A stretch of DNA of 44,847 bases from an uncultured Oscillospiraceae bacterium. Lineage in GTDB: Bacteria > Bacillota > Clostridia > Oscillospirales > Oscillospiraceae. The stretch lies in assembly GCA_910584395.1 (NCBI GenBank), contig CAJUAS010000009.1:1-44847 (forward strand), given 5' to 3'. The position numbers and the translations under genes were made by a program. The notes beneath the pieces are model-generated. The model was not told where the DNA came from. It worked only from the letters and a program-made list of their open reading frames with translations, and did not search any database. Position 1 is the stretch's first letter; each line of letters begins with the position of its first letter. Below are positions 31,067-38,552 of the stretch, in pieces.

Positions 31067-32365
31067 TTATCCTCCAAAAATAGCGTCACACAGATCGAAG
31101 CCGTCCTGATTCACCGGCGTGACCGGAACGCCCAGCGCTTGTTCCACCTGCGCGATGGTCACATCGTCCAAAAATACATCTTGCCCATGGCGAAGCATAT
31201 TCACAGGGATGAGCAGCCGCTGCCCCAGTTCCTTGCCCTGAAGCTGGTCGATCAGATCGCCGCCGGTGATCAAACCGGCCACGGTGATGGTCTCCCCGAA
31301 GAAGCGGTTGATGATGGGATATACCTTACCTTTAGTATGGCATTTTCCCGCCGCTTTGTCAACAATTTCCTCCAAAAATGGGGCGCAAGCCACGCCCGTG
31401 GCAATGGAGAAGGGCACGGCGCGGGTCTCCTCCGCCAGCGCATAGGCGGAATCAAACTCCGTCCGCAGCAGCCGCAGCATCCCAACGCCGTTTTCCAGCT
31501 GGGTGTAGTCCTCGAAATACGCGTCCTCCGGGATCTCCCGCCCGGCCTGAAGATAGAATTCATCAGAACACCACGCCAGCCGTGTGCCCAGCGTTTTCAA
31601 GGATTTTTCCGCAAATTCCTCCACCATATCCACCACCGCCCCGGCGGTTTCCTCGGTATACGGTTCTAAGGGATACAGCCCTTGGCGGTGCTTGGTCAGC
31701 CCCACCGGCACAACGGAAATGCTGTTCACGCCGGGATACATCGCCGCCAGATCGTCCAGCGTCTTTTGAAGGTGGACGCCGTCGTTGATGCCGGGGCAGG
31801 ACACGATCTGGCAGTTCATTTGGATGCCCGCGTCGGCAAACCGCTTCATTAAGTCTATCCCCGCCCCGGCATTCCTATGCCCCAGCAGCTTGCAGCGCAG
31901 CGACCGCTCGGTGGCGTGAACGGAGACGTTGATGGGCGAAATATGGAGGTCGATGATACGCTGGGCCTCCCGGGGGCTTAGGTTGGTGAGGGTGATATAG
32001 TTTCCCATGAGAAAGGACAGCCGGGCATCATCGTCTTTGAAATAGAGAGTCTCCCGCAGGCCCTTGGGGAGCTGATCCACAAAGCAGAAAATACAGTGGT
32101 TGGCACAGGAACGGGGAGAATCCATCATATAGGTCTCAAAATTAAGGCCCAGTTCTTCCCCCTCCGCCTTGTTGACGGAGACTTCTCTTGTCACGCCGTC
32201 CCGCTCCAGAGTCAGCGTAAGGACAGGATCATAAGTATAGAATTTGTAATCCAACACGTCCACAATGTCGTGGCCGTTGACCTTTTTCAGCGTCTCCCCC
32301 GCCTGAACGCCCTGCTCCTCCGCCGGGCTTTTGCGGTCTACGCTGACGATCACTGTCTTGCTCAT
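31067..32365 (-). CDS. PDZ / radical SAM / DUF512 protein (TIGR03279 family)
   Basis: A 432-residue protein with an N-terminal PDZ-like domain (about 4-70). It then has a radical SAM cluster motif with Cys87, Cys91 and Cys94 (CANHCIFC). A C-terminal DUF512 region follows. The family is common in clostridia and cyanobacteria and is usually next to der. Its reaction is unknown. The presence of PDZ with radical SAM suggests it binds protein C-termini, but the target has not been established. AAGGAGGG precedes the ATG. Confidence 0.9.
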   Translation of the reverse strand: MSKTVIVSVDRKSPAEEQGVQAGETLKKVNGHDIVDVLDYKFYTYDPVLTLTLERDGVTREVSVNKAEGEELGLNFETYMMDSPRSCANHCIFCFVDQLPKGLRETLYFKDDDARLSFLMGNYITLTNLSPREAQRIIDLHISPINVSVHATERSLRCKLLGHRNAGAGIDLMKRFADAGIQMNCQIVSCPGINDGVHLQKTLDDLAAMYPGVNSISVVPVGLTKHRQGLYPLEPYTEETAGAVVDMVEEFAEKSLKTLGTRLAWCSDEFYLQAGREIPEDAYFEDYTQLENGVGMLRLLRTEFDSAYALAEETRAVPFSIATGVACAPFLEEIVDKAAGKCHTKGKVYPIINRFFGETITVAGLITGGDLIDQLQGKELGQRLLIPVNMLRHGQDVFLDDVTIAQVEQALGVPVTPVNQDGFDLCDAIFGG

Positions 32366-32386
32366 GCCTGTCCCTCCTTATGGTAA

Positions 32387-32415
32387 GAAAAAAGGGCGGA
32401 AGTTCTGTTCCGCCC
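32387..32415 (-). terminator. Terminator of yceD-rpmF
   Basis: GGGCGGAA (32394-32401) and TTCCGCCC (32408-32415) around a 6-base loop, with an A run at 32387-32393 that reads as T on the minus strand. It separates rpmF from the DUF512-der-plsY genes. These genes may depend on read-through, or on a promoter I could not identify. Confidence 0.85.
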
Positions 32416-32437
32416 TGCTTTTCCTGCCGGTATGCAA

Positions 32438-32626
32438 TTACTTCTTCGCCTCGGCCTTGGCGTACTCCCGCCCGTCGTAGGTCATGCAGGACTTGCACAG
32501 CCGGTGGGGCAGCTTGTACTCACCGCACTTGGGGCACAGCACCAGAGTGGGGGCTTCCAGCTTCCACACGCTGCTGCGGCGCTTGTTGCGGCGCTGTTTG
32601 GAGATTTTACTCTTGGGGACTGCCAT
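32438..32626 (-). CDS. rpmF: 50S ribosomal protein L32 (zinc-binding type)
   Basis: The 62-residue protein starts MAVPKSKISKQRRNKRRSSV. It holds two cysteine pairs, CPKC and CKSC, which bind zinc, so this is the C+ form. It follows yceD after 32 bases with a strong AGGAGGTG ribosome-binding site, an arrangement shared by most bacteria. Confidence 0.97.
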   Translation of the reverse strand: MAVPKSKISKQRRNKRRSSVWKLEAPTLVLCPKCGEYKLPHRLCKSCMTYDGREYAKAEAKK

Positions 32627-32658
32627 AATGACACCTCCTTTAGGTGAATGGGCGGCGG

Positions 32659-33162
32659 TTATTCCTCCGCTTGCTCAAAAAACTTACCGAGAGCCGCAAG
32701 TCGCGGATCCCCTTCCTTCTTACACCGGCACGGCTCTACATTCAAATCAACGCCGCAGCCGGAACAAAGGCCCTTACAATCCTCCGTGCAAAGGTTTTTG
32801 CTGTCCATCTCCAGCACAAAGGTCTCGCGCATCAGCGCGCCCGCGTCCAGAAAGTCCCCCTCCAGAAGAACGATATCGTCGGAGTCCTCCCCGGCCAGCT
32901 CGGTCGCCAGCAGCGTCTCAAACTCCACCCGCTTTTCTCTGGAAAAGGGCTTGGCGCAACGGTCGCAGTGCAGATGCAGTGTCGTCACTGCCTGCGCGTC
33001 AAAGACCAGCGCGCCCGCCATGTTCCGCACCTGACCGGCAACTTGGACAGGTTCGCAAATGGGCCGTTCTCCTCCGAATTCGCAGTCTGATAAATCCAAC
33101 GAAAACTCAAAGGGCAGAACTGCGCCGGGAACATGGATGATGTCTTTCAGATTCAGTCGCAT
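32659..33162 (-). CDS. yceD: YceD family protein (DUF177)
   Basis: A conserved protein usually encoded just before rpmF; in plants and bacteria it is linked to 23S rRNA accumulation. The 167-residue protein has CDRC in the middle and the family's cysteine-rich end CTEDCKGLCSGCGVDLN followed by CRC. These eight cysteines probably bind zinc. It heads the operon, with a perfect consensus promoter upstream. Confidence 0.93.
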   Translation of the reverse strand: MRLNLKDIIHVPGAVLPFEFSLDLSDCEFGGERPICEPVQVAGQVRNMAGALVFDAQAVTTLHLHCDRCAKPFSREKRVEFETLLATELAGEDSDDIVLLEGDFLDAGALMRETFVLEMDSKNLCTEDCKGLCSGCGVDLNVEPCRCKKEGDPRLAALGKFFEQAEE

Positions 33163-33191
33163 GGCACACCTCGCACGACGGTACGGCTAAC

Positions 33192-33220
33192 ATTATAACC
33201 ATTCTTTTCCCCATTGTCAA
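33192..33220 (-). promoter_or_regulatory. Consensus promoter of yceD-rpmF
   Basis: On the minus strand, TTGACA (33215-33220), a 17-base spacer and TATAAT (33192-33197). Both boxes match the sigma-A consensus perfectly, which suits a ribosomal protein operon. Confidence 0.88.
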
Positions 33221-33262
33221 ATACTTTTCGCCCTTTTTCCGAAATTTGTTCCCGGAAGGCTT

Positions 33263-34279
33263 TCACAGCTTCTTCAGCTCCTTGAGGGAGATCACCTTTT
33301 CAAAGGCCGGAAGAACGCCCATTTGCTCGGCAGACTGCCCCGGAAGGCCGTAAATATCGTGGCCGGGGTACTGATTTCCTTCCACCAGCACCGGCCCTGC
33401 GGGCGTCACCGCCACGTCCCAGCCCACATAGCGCACACCGGGAATGACCCCCGCCGCTTCCTGTGCCAGCGCCGTGACCTGTTCCCAAAGAGGCACTTGG
33501 AAGCCCTCAAACACCGTTCCCGTACCCGGATGGGCTTCAAACTGCGCCCCGGCCTTGTTCACGGCGCGGCACAGAACGACTCCCGTCGCCGGGTCAAGGG
33601 GGGCGACCATGCCGCCGCTGTTGAAGTTGTCCACCGGCTTATCGCCGCTTCCCACCCTCAAAAAGCTGGCCACGATGTGGCCCACGCCATCCTTGCAGAT
33701 GGTCACCAGCCGCACGGTATTGATGCACCCCGGCCACAGCCTGTTCAGCTCCGGATGCTGGCAGATGACCTCCTCGCAGAGGGTCTGTCCGCTCCCCCGC
33801 AGCCGTTCCAAAAGCGCCTGATAGTCCTGAACATCGGTGTCGCAGATCTTCTCCACGCCGTCTCCATGGGTGGCGTCCTGAGGCTTCACCAGCACCACGC
33901 CCAAGGTGGTCAGCATCTCCTTGAGCTGCTCGGCGTCCGCTTCCCGCAGATCCAGCCACTGCCGCCCGACATAGGGCGCGAACGCCTTTAAGAACTCGGT
34001 TTTCTCTGCAAAGTAGTGCATATCTTCATGCTTGTTCAAGGCCCGCACATAGCGGTTGTTCTTTCCTCTGGTCAGCACGCTGGCGCGCTGTTTGTGGTTC
34101 ATCTGCCACATATGAAAAAGGGCGTAGTCGGAATACCCCGCCTCATAGCGAAGTCCGCACCACACCATATCCGTCAGCACGCCCAGTTTGCTCTTTCCGC
34201 TCTCCTCCGCCACCTTTGCGGCGGTGGCGCACATCTTTTTGGTGTCCATCCGCCGAATCAGGCCAAACAATCCCGCCAT
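33263..34279 (-). CDS. Sugar-transfer-associated ATP-grasp protein
   Basis: A 338-residue protein. The second half has the features of the ATP-grasp domain linked to sugar-transfer loci: VVLVKPQDATHGDGVEKI as the ATP-binding lysine and loop, NTVRLVTI, and the metal-site end VLVEGNQYPGHDIYGL. Such enzymes join a carboxylate to an amine or similar nucleophile using ATP. The substrate is unknown and no glycosyltransferase lies nearby. It follows a DUF554 membrane protein and malQ, separated by 13 and 21 bases. Confidence 0.83.
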   Translation of the reverse strand: MAGLFGLIRRMDTKKMCATAAKVAEESGKSKLGVLTDMVWCGLRYEAGYSDYALFHMWQMNHKQRASVLTRGKNNRYVRALNKHEDMHYFAEKTEFLKAFAPYVGRQWLDLREADAEQLKEMLTTLGVVLVKPQDATHGDGVEKICDTDVQDYQALLERLRGSGQTLCEEVICQHPELNRLWPGCINTVRLVTICKDGVGHIVASFLRVGSGDKPVDNFNSGGMVAPLDPATGVVLCRAVNKAGAQFEAHPGTGTVFEGFQVPLWEQVTALAQEAAGVIPGVRYVGWDVAVTPAGPVLVEGNQYPGHDIYGLPGQSAEQMGVLPAFEKVISLKELKKL

Positions 34280-34292
34280 TTTTACGTCCTCC

Positions 34293-35003
34293 TTACCCTG
34301 CCAGTCTGTTCAACCACGCCGTCAGCGGCAAATAGGCCGCCGGGAGAAAAATCGCGGGGAGCATATTCCCCACCCGTATTTTCTCCCGCCCAAGGGCCAG
34401 CATATTGACCGCAATTCCGATGATAATAACCCCGCCCACCGCGCTCATTTCCGCCACCAGCGCATCGGAGAGGTACGGGCCGATCACCGACGCCAGCAGG
34501 GTCAGTCCTCCTTGGTAGACAAACAGCGGCAAAACGGAAAACATCACACCGACCCCCATGGCAGCGGCAAAGGTGATGGAGGTCACGCCGTCGATGACTC
34601 CCTTGGACACTAAAATTGACCAGTCGCCCTTCAGCCCCGCCGCCAACGAACCGTTGATGGCCATCGCTCCCACGCAATAGAGCACGGCGGCATTGACAAA
34701 TCCTTCGCTGAACCGGGCATTGTCCCCCTTGGCCGCCACCTTGGTTTTCAGGGCATTGCCCACCTTGTCCATTTTTCCCTCGATGTCGATCCACTCACCC
34801 AAGAGCGTGCCCAGCACCATACACACGATGACGCACAGGGTGTCGTTCGTCTCCATCGCCGCGCTGATCCCAATGAGCAGCACACAAAGTCCAAGGGCGC
34901 AGGTAATGGCTCGGGTCAGTCTTTCCGGTATTTTCCCCCGAAAGGCCAGCCCGATGACACTGCCCAGAAGGATCAATGCCACATTGATGACTGTTGCGCC
35001 CAT
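34293..35003 (-). CDS. DUF554 membrane protein
   Basis: A 236-residue integral membrane protein of the DUF554 (YdfK/YqgA) family, with about six or seven hydrophobic helices. It begins MGATVINVALILLGSVIGLA and contains the typical LGTLLGEWIDIEGKMD between helices. The function is not established; a transport or channel role is possible. It is between malQ and the ATP-grasp gene in one apparent operon. Confidence 0.9.
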   Translation of the reverse strand: MGATVINVALILLGSVIGLAFRGKIPERLTRAITCALGLCVLLIGISAAMETNDTLCVIVCMVLGTLLGEWIDIEGKMDKVGNALKTKVAAKGDNARFSEGFVNAAVLYCVGAMAINGSLAAGLKGDWSILVSKGVIDGVTSITFAAAMGVGVMFSVLPLFVYQGGLTLLASVIGPYLSDALVAEMSAVGGVIIIGIAVNMLALGREKIRVGNMLPAIFLPAAYLPLTAWLNRLAG

Positions 35004-35024
35004 TGTCTTGCCACTTCCCTGTCT

Positions 35025-36488
35025 CTATCTTCGGTAGATCTCCATCTGCCGGCGAAGCTTTTGCGCCAGCTCCGGGGTGGCCGCGCCCTTCTTCATCCGC
35101 CAGCGCCAGTTTTCGCCTACGGTGGAGGGGGTGTTGATCCGTCCCTCCGAGCCAAGGCCCAGCACGTCCTGCATCTGCACCACTGCCAAATCGGCCACGC
35201 TGCTCCATGCGCCCCGCATCATGCCCCAATGGAAGCCCTCTTCGGCGTTCAGCCGGAGGTAGTCTGTGGCAAATGCCACATCTTCCTTTGGTGCAGACGT
35301 CAGCCAGCCCATCGCTGTGTCGTTGTCGTGGGTGCCGGTATATACCACGCAGTGCTTATCATAGTTGTGGGGCAGATAGTCGCTGTTTTCCCGGGAATCA
35401 AAAGCAAACTCCAGCACCTTCATGCCGGGAAAGCTGCTGTCCTCCAGCAGCTTCCGCACCCCGTCGGTCAAAAAGCCCAGATCCTCGGCAATGATGGGGT
35501 GCTTGCCCACCCGTTTCTCCACCGCCCGGAAGAAATCCATCCCCGGACCGGGCCGCCAGCGTCCGTTGCGGGCGGTAGCCTCTCCGTAAGGGATGGCGTA
35601 ATACGCTTCAAACCCCCGGAAGTGGTCGATCCGTAGCACATCATAGATATCGCACTGGTGCTCCACCCGATCCATCCACCAGCGGTAGTCCTCCGCCTTC
35701 ATCTTATCCCAATCGTAGAGGGGATTGCCCCACAGCTGGCCGTCGGCGGTAAACCCGTCCGGCGGGCATCCCGCCACCTCCACAGGGCGCAGGGACTTGT
35801 CCAACTGGAATTGTCCGGGGTTCGCCCACACATCGGCGCTGTCCGCCGCGACATAGATGGGAAGGTCGCCGATGATGGACACGCCCCGGTCGTTGGCGTA
35901 GCGTTTCAGCTCCCGCCACTGGCGGTAGAAGAGATACTGGACGCACTTCCAGAAGGCCATGTCCCCACTGTAGGTCAGCTTGATCTTTTCCAGCGTTTTC
36001 GCCTCCCGGCGGCACTGGTCCTTGGGCCATTCCTGCCAAGGCTTGCCGCCGTTGAGGTCTTTCAGGGTCATAAAGAGGGCATAATCGTCCAGCCACGGGT
36101 TCGCCCGATAAAAGTCCATAAAGTCCGTAGGCGGGTCGTGAACGAACCGTTCAAACGCCAGCCGCAGCACCCGGAAGCGCAGGGCGTAGAGCTTTCCGTA
36201 GTCCACGTCCCCCTCGCCCCAGTCCAGTTCCTCGTATTCACCCTTCTTCAACAGCCCATCCATATGTAGCTGATCCAGATCGATGAAATAGGGATTCCCC
36301 GCGAAGGTAGAAAAGGAGGAATAGGGGGAGTCTCCGTAGCTGGTGGGGCAGACCGGCAATATCTGCCAGTACCGTTGACCCGCCGCCTGCAAAAAATCCA
36401 CGAACCGCCGCGCTTCCGCGCCCATGGTTCCAATGCCGTAAGGACTGGGCAGGGAGAAAATGGGGAGCAAAATACCGCCGCTTCTCAT
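35025..36488 (-). CDS. malQ: 4-alpha-glucanotransferase (amylomaltase, GH77)
   Basis: Moves maltosyl units between alpha-1,4-glucans and releases glucose. The 487-residue protein is a full-length GH77 enzyme. The substrate-binding N-terminus is LPSPYGIGTMG. The catalytic residues are Asp288 in LRIDHFRG (nucleophile), Glu335 in IIAEDLG (acid/base) and Asp388 in GTHDND. No glycogen or maltodextrin genes are adjacent, and it seems to lead a three-gene operon with the DUF554 and ATP-grasp genes. Confidence 0.96.
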   Translation of the reverse strand: MRSGGILLPIFSLPSPYGIGTMGAEARRFVDFLQAAGQRYWQILPVCPTSYGDSPYSSFSTFAGNPYFIDLDQLHMDGLLKKGEYEELDWGEGDVDYGKLYALRFRVLRLAFERFVHDPPTDFMDFYRANPWLDDYALFMTLKDLNGGKPWQEWPKDQCRREAKTLEKIKLTYSGDMAFWKCVQYLFYRQWRELKRYANDRGVSIIGDLPIYVAADSADVWANPGQFQLDKSLRPVEVAGCPPDGFTADGQLWGNPLYDWDKMKAEDYRWWMDRVEHQCDIYDVLRIDHFRGFEAYYAIPYGEATARNGRWRPGPGMDFFRAVEKRVGKHPIIAEDLGFLTDGVRKLLEDSSFPGMKVLEFAFDSRENSDYLPHNYDKHCVVYTGTHDNDTAMGWLTSAPKEDVAFATDYLRLNAEEGFHWGMMRGAWSSVADLAVVQMQDVLGLGSEGRINTPSTVGENWRWRMKKGAATPELAQKLRRQMEIYRR

Positions 36489-36533
36489 GCATACACATCC
36501 TCTTCCGTCTTGATTCGCGTTTCCCTGCCTATC

Positions 36534-37211
36534 CTACCCTACCCTGTCGGAATTTGCAAGTATTTTTTCACAATGGGCGGCGCAGAAAGCCTTTTCTTTG
36601 GCCGTCTCCGCCTCCAGCGACATGGCGGAACACTCAAAGGCCACCCGCTCCTCGCTCCTGTCCCCCAACTGCTTGGTATATACCCTGCTTTGCAGCCGCC
36701 CCTCCAAGCGCAGCCGCTCACCCACCTCCATGGCCGCGCACCGCTGCGCCAACGAGCCCCATGCGATGCAGGGCAGATAATCCGAGCGGCCGTACCGCCG
36801 GTTCACCGCCAGCGTGAAATCGCAGATCTCCCGCCCCAAGGGAGTGCGCCGGGCCTCTCCCCGGCGGCAGATCGTCCCGGCCAAAGTCAGGTCGTTGGCG
36901 TGGTCATCTGCGGTGGGAAGGATCTCTTGGGCCAGAACGGTGATGACCAGCTTCGCCCCCACGCCGCTTTTGTTATTAAAAGTGCGAAGGCTTCCCCGCA
37001 CCTCCAGCCGGTCTCCCACCGAGATCCTCTCCGGCGGAAGAAGCCGCCCGGAAAACAAAACGTTGAGTACGTCTTCGTTCCCTGACAGCCGCTCCACCGC
37101 AAGAGGAAACCGGTAAAACTGCTCGTTGTGGCTCTGGTGGGAAAACACCACTTTCCCTGCCGCACATCCCCGCAAAACGATCCGGTTGAGGTCTTGTCCT
37201 TGTTGTTCCAT
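36534..37211 (-). CDS. Single-stranded-DNA-binding protein with two OB domains
   Basis: A 225-residue protein with two SSB-like OB folds in tandem. The first spans about 8-100 (NRIVLRGCAAGKVVFSH, GDRLEVRGSLRTF). The second spans about 105-205 (NDLTLAGTICRRGEARRTP, CDFTLAVNRR, YLPCIAWG, GERLRLEGRLQSR). The acidic DDIPF-type tail of normal SSB is absent. The ATG at 37211 has AGGGAG 10 bases upstream; a start 11 codons earlier lacks one. It lies 55 bases after pduL and might be read through from the eut operon. It could be a replication or a plasmid-type accessory SSB. Confidence 0.78.
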   Translation of the reverse strand: MEQQGQDLNRIVLRGCAAGKVVFSHQSHNEQFYRFPLAVERLSGNEDVLNVLFSGRLLPPERISVGDRLEVRGSLRTFNNKSGVGAKLVITVLAQEILPTADDHANDLTLAGTICRRGEARRTPLGREICDFTLAVNRRYGRSDYLPCIAWGSLAQRCAAMEVGERLRLEGRLQSRVYTKQLGDRSEERVAFECSAMSLEAETAKEKAFCAAHCEKILANSDRVG

Positions 37212-37266
37212 GGCGCAACGCTCCCTTTTCTTCAGTTGCGTCATCTATATGCGCCGTGTTTCCAGA

Positions 37267-37872
37267 TCATACCAACCGTCCCCGGTCTCCCTTTACCCAG
37301 CCGCAGGCGTTAGCCTCGTCATAGTCCAGATGGACGTAGGTCGCATAGCTGGGCGACACCCGCGCCACCGTATCCATCAGCACTGCCGGGCGGCCGGTCA
37401 AACACTTGAGGCCCAGTGTCTCCCCATCCTTCACGCCAAACCGCTCCGCGTCTGCCGGGGTGAGGTGAATATGCCGCTGGGCGATAATAACACCGTTTGC
37501 CAGCTTCAGCTCCCGGCCATTGGCCCGCAGGGTCACCGGGCAGCTATCCCGCAGGTCGCCGCTCTGGCGCAGGGGGGGCTTTAACCCCAAGACCACCGCA
37601 TCGGTGCGGCTCACCTCCACCTGATTTTCCTTTCGCTCCGGGCCAAGCACCGCCACATTCTGAAAGCTCCCCTTCGGCCCGATCACGTCCACCCGCTCGG
37701 CACACACAAACTGCCCCGGCTGGGACAGAGGCCGCACCGCCGTCAGCCGGCGCCCCGGCCCGAACAGTTCCTCCACCGCCTCTTTTGTCAGGTGAACGTG
37801 CCGCCCGGAGGCTTCGATCTCAATGGTGAGAGCATTCACCACCGCCCGGACGATCTCCTCCCTATTCGCCAT
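37267..37872 (-). CDS. pduL: Phosphate propanoyl/acetyltransferase PduL (microcompartment type)
   Basis: Converts acetyl-CoA and phosphate to acetyl phosphate and recycles CoA inside the shell. The 201-residue protein has the zinc-site histidine motifs GRHVHLT (23-29) and QRHIHLT. These define PduL rather than the unrelated Pta or EutD. The N-terminal helix MANREEIVRAVVNALTIEIE looks like an encapsulation peptide that directs the enzyme into the microcompartment. It is the last clear gene of the eut operon, 17 bases after the BMC-H gene. Confidence 0.94.
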   Translation of the reverse strand: MANREEIVRAVVNALTIEIEASGRHVHLTKEAVEELFGPGRRLTAVRPLSQPGQFVCAERVDVIGPKGSFQNVAVLGPERKENQVEVSRTDAVVLGLKPPLRQSGDLRDSCPVTLRANGRELKLANGVIIAQRHIHLTPADAERFGVKDGETLGLKCLTGRPAVLMDTVARVSPSYATYVHLDYDEANACGWVKGDRGRLV

Positions 37873-37889
37873 TGGCCCACCGTCCCCGC

Positions 37890-38180
37890 TTACATACTCT
37901 CGTCTCTGTGGGGCAGGATGGCGTCCACCTCGGCATGGGGTCGGGGGATGACGTGGACGGAGATCAGCTCTCCCACCTTCTCCGCCGCAGCCGCGCCCGC
38001 GTCGGTCGCCGCCTGCACTGCGCCCACGTCGCCGCGCACCATCACGGTCACAAGGCCGCCGCCCACCTGTTCCTTGCCCACCAACTGAACGTTGGCGGAT
38101 TTCACCATGGCGTCGGCGGCTTCAATGGCCCCCACCAGCCCCTTCGTCTCTACCATCCCTAATGCGTTTGTGTTTGCCAT
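37890..38180 (-). CDS. eutM: BMC-H shell protein (EutM-like)
   Basis: A hexameric shell tile of the ethanolamine microcompartment. From the ATG at 38180 it is a 96-residue single BMC domain: MANTNALGMVETKGLVGAIE, then QVGGGLVTVMVRGDVGAVQA, with a short tail HAEVDAILPHRDESM. AAGGAGGAG lies 8 bases before this ATG. The same frame is open for a further 124 codons upstream (38181-38552), so a longer form may also be made. The length and domain content match EutM/PduA-type tiles. Confidence 0.93.
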   Translation of the reverse strand: MANTNALGMVETKGLVGAIEAADAMVKSANVQLVGKEQVGGGLVTVMVRGDVGAVQAATDAGAAAAEKVGELISVHVIPRPHAEVDAILPHRDESM

Positions 38181-38552
38181 TTTCTTTGCTCCTCCTTGTT
38201 GTGCCCCGCTGGGGCTGTTTGGTGTACGGGTATCCTGCTTTTTGATCTCTTCCAATGCCTTGCCGATCTTTTCATTTGCGTCCAGCCGCTCATGCGGGCC
38301 TACCTTGGCGGTGCTTATCTTTTCCGCCGCCGGTTTCTTCCTGCTCTCCCCTTTTGCCTTGCCGGACAAGTCCTTCTGCCCCGCCTTCACCGGAGCTTTT
38401 TCCTTAGTCTCCAGCTCAGGTACGGGTGCGCCGCTTCCCGGTGCGACCAGACTGGTCAGCTCCGGCTGGGTGGGAGTTACCGCAGCTGCCGCAGGGCCTC
38501 CGCGATGATCCAAGTCAGTTCCTTCTGGGAAATATCCTGTCTGTTGCTGCAA
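38181..38552 (-). other. In-frame N-terminal extension of the BMC-H gene
   Basis: A 124-codon open frame fused to eutM without a stop. It starts at a TTG (38550-38552) with AGGGAGGTGA 7-9 bases upstream, inside the eutE coding region. The first 76 bases overlap eutE; the next 296 lie outside any other gene. The sequence is Ala/Pro/Lys/Glu-rich, probably disordered, with one amphipathic helix candidate, HERLDANEKIGKALEEIKKQ. Codon third positions stay G/C-biased as in coding DNA. All other spacings in this operon are 17 bases or less, so a 296-base non-coding gap would be out of keeping. The SD-like sequence may simply reflect a Gly-Gly-Glu-Gly linker in EutE. Confidence 0.5.

Noticed and set aside
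29813..31669. A 618-codon plus-strand open frame opposite der and the DUF512 gene
   Set aside because: Antisense to certain genes, no start signal, and a His/Gln/Val-rich composition with no recognisable motif.
33222..33262. Terminator after the ATP-grasp gene (TTCCG...CGGAA)
   Set aside because: The stem is only 5 bp with an 11-base loop and the T run is on the wrong side or weak, so it was not listed.
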